A stretch of 64,000 nucleotides of DNA. Origin: Mycteria americana (taxonomy: Eukaryota > Chordata > Aves > Ciconiiformes > Ciconiidae). The notes beneath the pieces were generated by a model. It searched no databases. It was given only the letters and a program-made list of their open reading frames with translations, and was not told the DNA's origin. The translations under genes and the position numbers were made by a program. Location of the stretch: positions 4,322,828 to 4,386,827 of the forward strand of contig NC_134366.1 of assembly GCF_035582795.1 (NCBI RefSeq). The letters are read 5' to 3'. Below are positions 14,401 through 25,612 of this stretch, one piece after another. Every line of letters starts with the position of its first letter. The first letter of the stretch is position 1.

Positions 14401-16328
14401 ATACAAATGAAGAGGGATTTTCAAATCCCTCTCTTTTGACTGGATTCACAAAAGCATGTAGGTGCTTTAAAGTGGGAGGTAGGTGTGATTTATACTTGTA
14501 AAAGTATATATAATCCTTAAAAATTCCCACTCAAGATCTTATCATCCCACCTAAGTGTTTAAGTCCAAAGGAGTCAAGCTTTTTAAGTGTTGCTTTTCCA
14601 CAGATGCCTAATCTTTTCTCCTTAGTGGGCTTGCAAGTGTCCTACTCTTGTGAGACCCAAGCAGATTTGTTTTTCTCACTCCTATAACCAGTGCAGAGCT
14701 GCAGGATGGGCTTTCCTCCAAACATCTCTCTTGAGTGATTCATCCAGTATGTGTTCTGCAAGGAACTCAGCGCAAAATATAGCAAAACAACCTTCCTCTT
14801 CTATTTAATAATTTAATGAAAAGAGCTCTGTTAATGCACAATTTCAATAAAAGATCTCAGTCTGAGAAGAAAGGAGTTATTTTGGCTAGGACATTGGTGT
14901 GAGATGTTGATTTGATTTTCATTAGTCACAGGAGGTGGGAGTTGAAGTTGGTTTCTTTCCTCTGCCTGGAGTTTATGAACCCCCACCTTCCATATAAATA
15001 TTCCTAATGTTTAATAATCTAGGAAGGGAGGTAGGACTCAAGCCTTGATAGTGATATCATTCCTTCCTGTGAAATATCGTGACAGATTAGTTTGGTGAAT
15101 GAGCAACTGAGAGTGAAGACTACGCTTTAGGTCAATAATTTTCAGCTTGTGGTCTACTAGGGGATCCAGCTATGTACCCCAGGGATCTGAAAAAGCCAAC
15201 TAAGAAATCCAAGCCTACTTAAATTCCCCAGGCACCACTTTGTTCTTCCAAGGGGTTATTTTTTTAGGGATTTGCAAACTGAAAAACATTGACAACTTTT
15301 ACTCTAGCCTAAGGATTAGGAAACTGATGTGGTGGGTGAATCCTGTGTTCCTGCTCTTCTTTCATGACTGCTTTGCACGCTTTCAAAGTACTGTTTCATA
15401 CTGAGCTTATATGCAGCCCTTGAAGCAGGGAAAATAGGGTCCTTTCGCTCTTACATGTAACTTCTAAGCCCAAGGGTGAAGAGTATGATTCCCATTCACA
15501 CGTTGTCAGTAAAAATTAGCAAGAGGGACCCCAGACCCACAAAAACATCCATACGGTGATTCCTATAAATATCTATATAGTCCTTACTAAGTGAGGAATG
15601 TAGTGAAAGCATGGTGACTACGGTGAGTAGAAAACATTTGCCTTATGGATACCCTACAGCCTGGGGCAGAACTGGTTTGAGGCACAAAATGGGAAATGAG
15701 TAGAGGATTGCCAAGGCAAAATAACATGGTCCTTCTGTTAGTTTGCTTACTGCAGAGCTGTAGAAAGCCAATCGGCTGTGGCTTCTTTTGCTCAAGGAAG
15801 GATTAGTGGTGGCTACTCCTAAAGGAGTCTACCCAAAGCCAGTCACTGCCTCTGCTTTTCCCATACATAGCAAGTCTGATTATTTAATCTGTCTTTCTAT
15901 CTCAGCTCCTTCCCTTTTATAGGAGGAATAGCCAGGAATGAATGAAATCCGGCTGACAAAATTCCCTGTGGAAAAGCCTCTTTTGGGGGTTTAGCTGGAA
16001 GGTTTAGCATCTGAGAGATGCAGACTGAGATCACGACAGAGTGCAGAAATGACAAATGCTTCCTCTTTTACTCTTTCCTGAGATGGTGGATAAAGGACTC
16101 CTACTTGAGTAGTGACTCAGATTTTTGGGGAGAAATCTGGGAAAACATGGGCTTAGGAGATCAGAGACAGGAACACAGAGCAGGGCACCTAGCTGCTCAG
16201 AGTTCCTAAATCACTTCAAATATATTGTTCCTCTAGAGTCACAAGTATCTCCTTGCACAAAGGGAGAAGTAGCCTCCTATCTTAATGCTTCCATACAAAA
16301 CTACCAGCACATAAGAGGGCTTTGTTGA

Positions 16329-16357
16329 AGCTGTTGATGCTGTGTGCATCAACAGCT
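16329..16357. repeat. Perfect 12-bp hairpin
   Basis: The arm agctgttgatgc (16329-16340) is followed by loop tgtgt and the exact reverse complement gcatcaacagct (16346-16357). Pairing does not continue outward, so the stem is shorter than that of a typical microRNA precursor. Confidence 0.9.
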
Positions 16358-19202
16358 GTGAATTCTCCCTTTTGCTGCCTGACCCCATCCGTTACTTGTT
16401 GGCTGTGTGTTACATACCTCTTTCCTTAAAAGCCAAGAACCTTTCATTGATTTTGGTGGACTTTAAATGTAGCCCGTTCTCATTATTTTAAATGAGTTAT
16501 GTGAATGCCTTGGGATCGCTGTGCCAGCACTGAAAAGCTGTCTTAAGAGTACATAAAGAAACTCTTAAGCAGTACCTTAGCAGTGAAATAATGAGAAAAA
16601 ATGTCTTTGCTTTTGTTACTGTTGGAGGAGTTTATTTATTTAAGGTATTTTTAATAAAGATTTAAGTTCCATTATGAAATAGCAGTCTCTGAACTAACAC
16701 AAATACATGCTTTCATCCAAAATTAAAGGTCACCTTCTGTTACTCAGAAATTTGATAGATGTTGGTAGAAAGGATTTACTAGGTATTATTTGGACAGACA
16801 TGAATATCATCCAGCAAAAGAAAATCAGAGAAAATCAACTACAGAATGGTTTGTAAGAGCTCCATTCATGTTTTGTTTGCAAAGAAATATATCATCAGCT
16901 TCCTTGTATCTGTTTTAATACATTTGCCACATACCCAAAGACCTCCAAATTCAGCCTGTGCAGAGGCAGCTTGAGTTCATTACATGATTTATCTCATCCT
17001 AAAGTAGACACGTAAAATATGGCAGGTGAACCACAACGTGAAAATTTTGTTTGTTAAAACAAAAGGCATTTTGTTCATTGCCTTGAACGTAGCAGCAAGG
17101 TAGGTGGACTAATTCAGAGATGCATGCCTATACTGCATGCACCTATGGATGGATTCATTTACTTAAAATAGGCATCTTGTTCCATCTGAGATAACCCAGT
17201 ATATCCCTCTGGGCCCCCCACCTGCTTGTCAGAAGCCTCCAAGTCTCCTGTAGGTCCTGTCTCCTACCTGTCAGCCCCATGTAGATGCTGAATTTATCCA
17301 TGGGGATTTTCAGTAACACTTAGATACCTATTATAGGCAACTGAATAACAACCTTAGAGTGAATTGAGATTAATTCTATGACTGATCCAAAATATTTTGA
17401 TAGGGTTTTCCTAACTTCTTAAAACCGCAGGAACAGGTCAAAATGGCTTGCACCTTCTCTCTGAGTGGCCCTGTATGCCCCTAACCCATTGATTGGCATC
17501 CATTTTTTGAGGCTTTATGTCCGACCATCTCACTTAAATTTCCACAGTGAATTCCCTTGCTTTCGCTACAGGCTGGGCCTCATCACAATGCTGACTTTAT
17601 CCCACCCTTGAAGGAACTGGGCTTCTGTATACTTCCCCATCATTGCTGGGCTAGAAGACCTCCTGATTGAAGTCCCAGGGTTTGAGAGGACAAGTATGTT
17701 TTGCAGCCATAGAGTATGATTCTCAGGCACAAAGAGGCTCTGTGATGATACTCTGTCTAACTAAAGAGACCTTAACCTTGCTGCAGAAGTAACTCATGTT
17801 TCCTCAAGATCCCTTCACCCTGCAAAAGTGGTATTGAGTGGCGTCCCTTCAAATGAGATATGAAATAACTTGCATGACTTTTTTTTATTTATTTATTTTC
17901 TGTGAAGTGGAGAGAGCTCCCAGTATAACATACTCCCTGCTACTTAGGCTATGAAATTCAGTTTCAGTGACTCACCATTTAGCTGTTTCTAGTAGTGTCA
18001 CGAAGCATTAATGCTTTTCAAGCTGCTGAAGATGGTAGAGAATGATCTCAGACCGTGCAATCCTTTTCCACCTCTCACCAAATTCTTGCTGATATAACAT
18101 CTACAGTAAGTTCTGATTTTTGAGGTGAGTTTTCTGGGGGTTATTTTTGCAATAATATGCATCTTGTTTAGAGCTGACACTTATCAGATCCTAAATGTCA
18201 TTCTGATTTTTAAATTAATGCTTAATGGTCTTCTGATTTTGAATGCTACTTTAATAAGCTAGTTTTCTTCTAGCTTCCCCAAGCAACTCTTGATGAAGAG
18301 TGGTGTTAGGACCATCCGAAATTCAGTGGAGATGTACTTAATTCCCTGCTGAAAAGAAGGATGTGAATCCACGTTCCCCTGCTAATAGCTGAAATCAATT
18401 TGCCATTTGCAGATATGAACCCTGCAAAAAGATGTGCAAACGGAAGAGGTAACTTTGCACTCTTGTCCTGCTACCTTTGCTGCAGGCGGAAGATTTTGAT
18501 CTGCTGCAGGAAAGAGAAGTGGTGCTGGAGACCCTGTTAGTGCCTCCCACAGCAGCATAAGCATCTCGGCTCATTCATTGTACAAGGCAAGCACCCTTTG
18601 CAGGAACATATTATACCCCTTGCATCAGATCTTTTGGAGATCTCTACAGACAGGTCTTCTGGTTGCCTCTGTGGAACTTTAAGCCTTGAAGCACGTAATT
18701 AATAATTATTCTTAAATCTATTCTTCATTATTAATACATTATTACTCAACATACACTATGAGAACCCTGAATATTTCTGAAATACATGTGTACTTCCAGC
18801 TCATTTTTGATTCTTTAAAACTTCCATTTCCCAGTTTCCTGGGGCAATGAGATCTGCTATCTGCTTCATTATGGTATAACAAAATATTCCCGCCTTTCAG
18901 AATCTTGCTGGAAGGTGAAGGACTGATGATTAAACTGTCCAACCGTGCAAAAAATGCAAGTTGGAGCCAAGTTTGCATCACTGATTTATGGCAAAGGCTA
19001 GTTCAGTGAACCGAACTATGAGTGGATACTTGCTCATTTAAAGCGGGACAGTGGGCAAAGGTGGCTAAGTATAACACTAGCGGCCTCACTGCATTAGAGT
19101 GCTGCTGACTGCTGAAACTGGTATGCCTTCTCTTGAACAAACAGTGCTGAGGAGCACTTTTGACCTTTTGATCTGCTGTTATGCCTCTCACATAACATTA
19201 CT

Positions 19203-19246
19203 TTAGGCCTTACCTATGTAAGGCCTTACCTATGTAAGGCCTTACC
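19203..19246 (+). repeat. 16-bp tandem repeat, about 2.8 copies
   Basis: The unit taaggccttacctatg is present as a first copy with one change (19203-19218), a perfect second copy (19219-19234) and a partial third (19235-19246). Each unit contains the self-complementary core taaggcctta or aggcct, so the array can also fold on itself. Confidence 0.93.
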
Positions 19247-19342
19247 TTTTTTCTTCTTGGCAGATGATCTGATAGAGTCTTTGAGTCTTAACACCAAAGG
19301 AGCAATATATACTTCTAAATCTTTAATCTTTTTAAAATTTAT

Positions 19343-19380
19343 TTTACAGTACTTCAGAGTGCCAGAAGTATTACTGTAAA
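19343..19380. repeat. Imperfect inverted repeat
   Basis: The arm tttacagtactt (19343-19354) pairs with 19366-19380 (aagta, then a 3-base bulge, then ctgtaaa) across an 11-base loop. It sits just before a T run. No function is implied by the sequence alone. Confidence 0.7.
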
Positions 19381-20015
19381 TTTTTTTTTAATAGTACCTC
19401 TGAAATCCCATGAATTGAAGTAAATTGAAGGAGAATATATGTGATATTTTATCATGATGATAAAGGTGTCTCCCAGGTTAAGCAGTCTGTTTCACTACTA
19501 TGCTCCTTCTGAAATGTCATTCTTTTCTGACTCTGACTCAGCTTAACAAGATGTTTCTGTCTGTCATTTGATTTTTCCAAGATCCTCTCCTCCTTTCCAT
19601 TTTGACATCTAAATATTAATGAACTTTCTGGTGGAATTCGAAAAAGATTCTGATCAAATTTTAGGATTAGGATTTTAAAAGCTCAAATACTAGCTAGAAT
19701 TCATTGTCTATATTCTTCCATGTCCACCAGTAACTGAGCAGAAGTCTTCAGCTCATTTTATATGGACTTGTCCTGGTTTCAGCTGGGATAGAGTTAATTT
19801 TCTTCCTAGTAGCTGGTATAGTGCTGTGCTTTGGATTACCGTGAGAATAATGTGATAACACACTGACATTTTAGTTGTTGCTAAGCAGTGTTTATACTAG
19901 GTCAAGGACTTTTCAGCTTCCCACACTCTGCAAGCAAAGAGATGCACGGGAAACTGGGAGGGAGCACAGCCAGGACAGCTGACCCAAACTGGCCAAAGGG
20001 CTATTCCATACCATA

Positions 20016-20023
20016 TGACGTCA
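20016..20023 (+). promoter_or_regulatory. CRE/ATF palindrome in LTR promoter
   Basis: The full consensus cAMP-response element tgacgtca lies 7 bp upstream of a TATA-like box inside the LTR. The full palindrome retains its central CpG, which would normally decay if methylated. Binding by CREB/ATF is inferred from the motif. Confidence 0.7.
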
Positions 20024-20030
20024 TGCTCAG

Positions 20031-20038
20031 TATACAAA
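20031..20038 (+). promoter_or_regulatory. TATA-like box of the LTR
   Basis: tatacaaa follows the CRE and precedes a G-rich stretch (20039-20046). It is one substitution away from tatataaa, so promoter strength may be reduced in this copy. Confidence 0.5.
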
Positions 20039-20180
20039 GGGGGGGGATTTGGCCGGGGGACAGTGATCACTGCTTGGGCACTGGCTGGGTGTCAGTCAGT
20101 GGGTGGTGAGTGGTTACCTCACTTGTTTTTCCTAAGTTTTGTTCCCCTCTCTGTCTCTTGTTGTTTTCCATTTCATTACA

Positions 20181-20198
20181 TCATTATTATTATTATTA

Positions 20199-20237
<39 letters not shown>

Positions 20238-20320
20238 GTAGTAGTAGTAGTAGTAGTAGTAATTTTATTTTATTTATTTTATTTTATTTTATTTTATTTT
20301 ATTTTATTTTATTTTATTTC
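20181..20320 (+). repeat. Compound microsatellite within the LTR
   Basis: Three arrays are joined head to tail: (att)n at about 20183-20236 with one g interruption, (gta)n at about 20237-20260, and (tttta)n at about 20262-20319. The array lies inside the solo LTR just upstream of its polyadenylation signal and is probably highly length-variable between individuals. Confidence 0.95.
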
Positions 20321-20324
20321 AATT

Positions 20325-20330
20325 ATTAAA
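20325..20330 (+). terminator. LTR polyadenylation signal ATTAAA
   Basis: attaaa lies in the aattattaaactgttctta block of the LTR, downstream of the microsatellite. Its position after the promoter elements fits the R-region polyadenylation signal of this LTR family. Confidence 0.55.
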
Positions 20331-21943
20331 CTGTTCTTATCTCAACCCACGAGTTTTCTCACTTTTGCTCTTCAGATTCTCTCCCCCATCCCACCGGGGC
20401 GGGGAGGGTGAGCGAGCAGCTGTGTGGTGCTTGGTTGCCGGCTGGGGTTAAACCACGACAGGACCACATAGTCACATTGACCAGATTGGCAGCTGAGAAC
20501 TGCTAATCTAATTTTGGACTGGATATATCCCGGCTGGCATCAAGACAGTGTATTAAGATGCTAACGCATGCCTTGTAGCATCTTTCCGTCTGTTTCCATT
20601 GGCACCTAACAGGCTTTTGGGAAGTATGTGTCAAGAGGAATTGTAGTACTATGGTAGCTGAGCTTCTGAAGCTTCATGGATGACCATCTCACGTTCACAG
20701 TAACCAGGCTAAATGGCCTGGTTCAGAACAGTGGTCTGCACCCAGGCACAGGTACCAACACCTCTTATGATCTGTCCTTGCCCTTGCACTGCTGGAGTCA
20801 ACATTCATAGTGATCCTTGTCTCTGATTTTTTCCTAGGTGTGTTTCTATAACACTGTTCCTCCTTGAGCTGCTTTGTGGCTTGGTTAGCTAATGGCTTTA
20901 AACCACCCAGAATGTGCTACAGTCTTTTTGGATTCTGTAAACATGAGAACGAGTCTACTATTGATTGCATCTAGCGGGGTGAGCACTCGGGTATCACAAT
21001 AGGTAAAGCTCTTATTTAGTACTAGAACACATTGTACCATCTATTAGTGCAGTTAAAAACACTTGGCATAGTTGGCTCATTCCCTTGAACTATAATAGGA
21101 AAGCAGTTGAATCAATACATTTGACATATTTTCCATTACCGCAGTAAAGTCATCCTCATGAATTCCTATGCTGCCAGACTGATGCAGCAGCAAAATATGT
21201 TGAATAGACATGGTAGGTCTTCAGTTCAGCAAAATGATGTCATCAAGAGGGCAACAGATAGTGGCTAAAAATGAGCTAAACAAGAAAATAGCCAGTATAA
21301 CCCCAGCTTTGGATGATGGGCCACAGAAATTCCATTCCCAATTTATATGTGATTCACGTTTTGCTTGAGTGTCTGCATCATATTTGAATACTCCTGAGCC
21401 CCTCACACACTCAGAAGCTAATATTTTTTTGCTTGAGAAACCTTTAATACCCAATAGCTCTTTTCCTTTTTCATGGTGGAAGGCAGAAAACCATGGAACA
21501 TAATTTCTGACAATTTATTTGAACTCTTGTTCTAAGTATCTCTCAGTGCAGTTTTCTTTTCTTTTTCCTTTTTTTTTTTTCTTCCAGATTTTTTAGTTTC
21601 CATTTTAGCATGTAGGCAAAAGGTATAAAAAGTAAGTAGTAATTTAAGGATATATTCAAATTCAAATCACTGCTTTAGAGTAAAGTGGTTTTTTTCATGA
21701 TAGTGAACTACAGTTCTTTTGGGTCTAAGGGCTGTTGTGCCCATGACCAACGCTTAGAAGTCTTGTCTCCTTGAGTGATGGGTTCACTGTGAGACATGTT
21801 GTTCATTTTTTCAAGCAAGATTCCAGTTCCACTTTTTTCCTAATGACTTCCCAGTGATATGCCTTGACAGTTTCGATTCTTTAAGAGAGACTTGGAGAGA
21901 AGTGTTGTATCAAGGACAGGTAGCTTTAGGTGCCTCAGCCTAC

Positions 21944-21968
21944 GAAGAGAAGATAAAATCTTCTCTTC
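21944..21968. repeat. Perfect 11-bp hairpin
   Basis: gaagagaagat (21944-21954), loop aaa, then the exact complement atcttctcttc (21958-21968). The purine arm followed by its pyrimidine complement could also form by chance in this AG/CT-rich patch. Confidence 0.9.
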
Positions 21969-23560
21969 AAACCTTTGAACATCCACAGCTCTGACCTTTT
22001 CCTTGTGTCCCAATCCCACTGAACCTGATAAATGCTGATTGCTCTTGGGTTAAAAAAAAAAAAAAATTAAAAGAAAGACTGTCTTCAATACCATACCCAG
22101 AAAACACTCTTGTCAAACTGTGATGATGTTCAGCTACTTACATCATCAACAACACCATTGCTGTGTGATCTTCATGTTGTCACCATTTCAGGACTGAAGA
22201 CCTACACAGCATCAGCAACTTCCTTTTAGGCTTGTTTAGAGGTCTTGAAAGGTAATATGTCTAAGTAACAAACTTGTTTGCTTCAGTCTGGTGGGCTTAT
22301 ACTGCCACAGGTGTCTAGACTGCTATTAGAGTAAGCAGAGACCTAGTCAGCACAATCAATAGAGTCTATGGAACAGTTCAGGTGATCACATGTAGGTTCA
22401 GTTGCCTTCACATCTAAGACATCAGTGGAAGGCTGGCAGATGTGACACAAGACCTATGGGAAACCTAAACCTTTTGGAACAACACTGGGATACCCTGCAG
22501 CATCTGATGTCTATATTTAGTCAACTGAATCCTGATACAGTTGTCCAGTTGTCTAGTTTTTAGGTGAGGTGAATTGCTTTCTAAACTTCATTAACTCTAT
22601 TGACTAGATATCTATTAATTATAATGAGAAGTCAGACAACCAGCTCTCATCTGGACACCTGCATGAAGACACCTAAATTTCTTAATCTGCAGGCTGAATT
22701 TAACCCCTAAGCACTTGGAACCTACATTAGGGTGGATGGTTCTCATCCCAAATAGCTTTTTGAATCTGACTGTCTTATAACAACTCAAGTGTCTTCTGGC
22801 AAGAAGTTCACTTCTTTTTCCTTTTGTCTGTTTTCCAGAAAGAAAAAAAAATGTTTAACTGAAACCAGTAAGGTCATAAAGAAAATAGCACAATAAGCAA
22901 GCCGATATGAAGTTCATCTTATTGCACACAAGGTTATTTCTTCCAAATGACTCACATTAGATTAATGTCAGGTTCTGTAAAGGAGGAAGAGGCACTGCAT
23001 GCCCAATATTCCCTCAAAATATTGTCACCCAATTGCCTTCCTTTGGGGTTGGCTGCATCACTCTATGCATGTTTGGCATGCGGGCAGGCTGCTCGGACTG
23101 ATGCTCTTGTTTCAGAGGATGATTCAGTCCATCACTAACTTTTTTTTCATGCTTGCTTGTTTTTGGAATCAACACAAAGAAAACAATGGCATTTTGTGGG
23201 AAAGGCTGTTCTTCCAATACAGTTTCTCTTTTCAAATTTTTTATTGGAACCTTCACAAAAGATTTGGAGTTCAGAATTCATCTGGTAAAATACAGGAAGA
23301 TTTAGCTGGTCCTAAGGTAGACATCCAGAACATATTCAATGAGGTGCATCTTTAAGGTGCCTATTTCTTCCTACTGAATCCAGAAAGACTGACCAACCTT
23401 GCGGTTTTGGTTACTGAAAGTATCTCCGCTGCATACATCTACAAGAAGATGAGACAACTCCAACTCTTAAGTATCTTAGAATGACTTTATTCTAAAATAT
23501 CTTTTTTTTTTAATCATGTCCTTTGTGTTTTTCCATGACTTTTAATAGAAAAAGTATAAT

Positions 23561-23600
23561 TTCTTCTTCTTTTTTCTTTTTTCTTTTTTTTTCTTTTTTT
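23561..23600 (+). repeat. Polypyrimidine tract
   Basis: Forty bases of T with scattered C, beginning ttcttcttctttttt. It is simple sequence. On the opposite strand it yields lysine/glutamate-rich false open frames. Confidence 0.95.
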
Positions 23601-25010
23601 AATTTTCTGCTTTTTCCTTGCTTTGAAGAAAATTGAACCTTGTGAGTCACAGGCACTGACCTTGCTTTTGTGCTATTTCTCCTATACTCTGCTGGGAGCA
23701 CTGGAAAGGTACTAAGCACAATTTATCCACCTAAGTTTCTAATTTCCATTGACCATTCCAGGAGCTGTGCAGAAATGAAGCCTTAAACTTGCTTTCCTCA
23801 AAGACAACATAGATTCTGGAATCCTTCAACTAAAGCACACTTTTGTGTGTTTGGAATGAGTTTCTCATGGGTCCCACAGTGCTGAGGCAGAGGAAACTGA
23901 GGAAGCAGGGATTTCAATCAGACCGAATAAGAGTGTTTGTAATTGAGAAGGGAAATGCAGCTCCCTTTTTCTTTCTAGGTAGTATGAAACTCCCTGCTGT
24001 GATTGCCATGTCTTTTACCTTAGACTGTCTTAGCCTAGTTCTTAAAGTTATGAGGTTTTTATAAGTACACCGATCATGAATCTGAATTTGTGATGATGTT
24101 GTTAGGGAGGTCAAAATGCACTAAGAGGAAGGATAAAAGCAGAGTATAAAGTTATTTAAATGGCTAATTCTTGGTGAGGGGCAGAAGAGATTTACCAGCA
24201 GAAATGTTGGTTAATGTCACTGGGCACAGCAGATTGCCGTGGTGTTGCTGGTTGTGGTACTCCTGTCCAGCTCTCCTGCTGGTTATGCACTGTGCAGATG
24301 TGTCCTGGGCTCGTATAGCAGATCGGACCCATTCAGGGTACAGTTTTATTAGACCTTTATTAGGTTTGATATTGTAGCTTATCTTCAGCTTGCTATAAGC
24401 AGAATATCTGCTGCTTTTTAGTGAAAGCCATACCATTTGCAAGCTCATTCAGGCACACCTACACACATCTCAGCACTATATTCTAACAGTTCTGGGTTCG
24501 GTCCTGTCTCCTTAAAATTGTCTGTATAATGAGGAATGAACACAAATCACTGCTCTTGACAAGGAGAGAAACAGCTTCCCCTGAAGGACTTCAGAGTAGA
24601 CGGCTTGGATTGCTTTTTTCTTGCACTTACCTTCTTGTCCTAATTTTGAAAAGAAATTGAGGAAAAATCAAGTGGAATGAACATAGTAAATAAATAATGC
24701 TTTGTCTTTATATAGCTTTTTTCTATACAACAGTTTCACGGAGTCCTTGTGATAGTGCTATTTCAGGCATTTTGCATCTTATGTAACATAGCTGTCCTAC
24801 CCCTCACTTCGAAATTGATTGGTTTTGACCTCCAAATAATCTAACAGTGTACACCGCAGATCCTCAACTGTTTCTTCCAGTAAGATTTAGTGTTTACTTG
24901 TGGTCCAGTTTTAAATGTGCAATGGAAAAAGTGGACTCCTGCTTCCTCCAAGTGTGTATTCAGCTGACAGATGCATCTTAATAGCAGAAAAATGTTGGAA
25001 TTATGGACTT

Positions 25011-25024
25011 CCCCCCCCCCCCCC
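25011..25024 (+). repeat. Poly-C run (14 C)
   Basis: Fourteen consecutive C residues follow ggactt. It is a homopolymer, likely to vary in length and to be prone to sequencing error. Confidence 0.97.
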
Positions 25025-25516
25025 TTATTTTCCTCCCACATCATCAATTATATTTGTGTGAAATGTCCTGTACAACATGAAGGAAGAGAAATTAAATTCA
25101 TGGCTTTGTGCATATATAGGGTGTTATTTCTTCCTTAGGGGTTGGATTCATAACACAGGTGTCTGAAATTAGCTGTCCAACTTACCTAGTCACCCCAGCC
25201 ACCCTTTATTGTTGAAGGAGAGAATAAGGCAACTCCAGGGGGTAATTTATATTACCCTAAAAGGGGCATCCAAGAGAGGTTGAGTGGAAAACCTTCTGGA
25301 GATGACTACTTCTATAGGTAGTGTGCTGTGTCTATTGCATCTATAAAGTGAAATATTCTTAAGCTTAATTCTATGGAAAATAGCTTTCCTTCTGAATAAA
25401 AATGTTAAGTTTTAGACATAAAGACATTTCTCAGCCCAAATCTGATCCAAAAGGTGCATTTTCCTGGTTCTCATTTGTGAAATCTGAAAAAAAGCATTCA
25501 TATTAACCTAAATATT

Positions 25517-25612
25517 TTTCTTTGATAATTGTACGGTGATGTACTTCAACTTTATTATCAAAGAAATATGGTGTATATTTCTTTGATAATAAGTACAGTA
25601 TTGTACTTCACC
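25517..25612. repeat. Triplicated motif forming alternative hairpins
   Basis: The motif tttctttgataat occurs directly at 25517-25529 and 25578-25590, and in inverted form at 25554-25566. The inverted copy forms an 18-bp perfect stem with the right copy (25552-25569 against 25575-25592, loop ggtgt) or a 13-bp stem with the left copy (24-nt loop). The direct copies are each followed by related sequence (gtac then tgtacttca), so a segment of about 36 bp was duplicated at 61-62 bp spacing. It could have arisen by template switching during replication. No transposon family is recognised. Confidence 0.88.

Larger units (their letters stand above)
11191..19768. other. Gene-free stretch with small local repeats
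   Basis: No supportable gene. It contains a short direct duplication (11374-11437), T-rich runs near 13189-13203, hairpin-forming inverted repeats at 16329-16357 and 19343-19380, and a 16-bp tandem repeat at 19203-19246. Near 17648 a phrase (gctgggctagaagacctcc) faintly recalls an old CR1 3' UTR but is too short to call. Confidence 0.55.
19769..20460 (+). mobile_element. Solo LTR of an ERVL-type endogenous retrovirus
   Basis: A 692-bp unit opens with tgtcctggtttcagctggg and closes with ggggttaaaccacgaca, giving the TG...CA ends of an LTR. The start and end phrases match a LTR type I know to be common in non-galliform birds. It is flanked by ggact (19764-19768) and ggacc (20461-20465), a near-perfect 5-bp target duplication as expected for ERVL. 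Signals lie in transcription order: CRE (20016), TATA-like box (20031), polyadenylation signal (20325). No gag, pol or env sequence and no second LTR are present, so the provirus was reduced to one LTR by recombination. A long compound microsatellite lies between the promoter and the polyadenylation signal. Small open frames inside it, including runs of isoleucine, leucine or valine codons, are microsatellite artefacts. Confidence 0.9.

Noticed and set aside
17640..17680. gctgggctagaagacctcc as an old CR1 3' UTR
   Set aside because: The match is under 25 bases, with no tail or coding portion nearby.
20015..20411. Open frames rich in isoleucine, leucine, valine and phenylalanine
   Set aside because: They are translations of the trinucleotide and pentanucleotide microsatellite inside the solo LTR.
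21541..21632. Strong acceptor (cttccag) followed by GTAAGT donor 44 bases later
   Set aside because: All three frames carry stops between the sites, and such pairs are frequent in T-rich DNA. It could only be a noncoding exon.
23881..23930. Phrase gaggcagaggaaactgagg as an inverted MIR
   Set aside because: Only about 20 bases agree and the neighbouring MIR blocks are absent.
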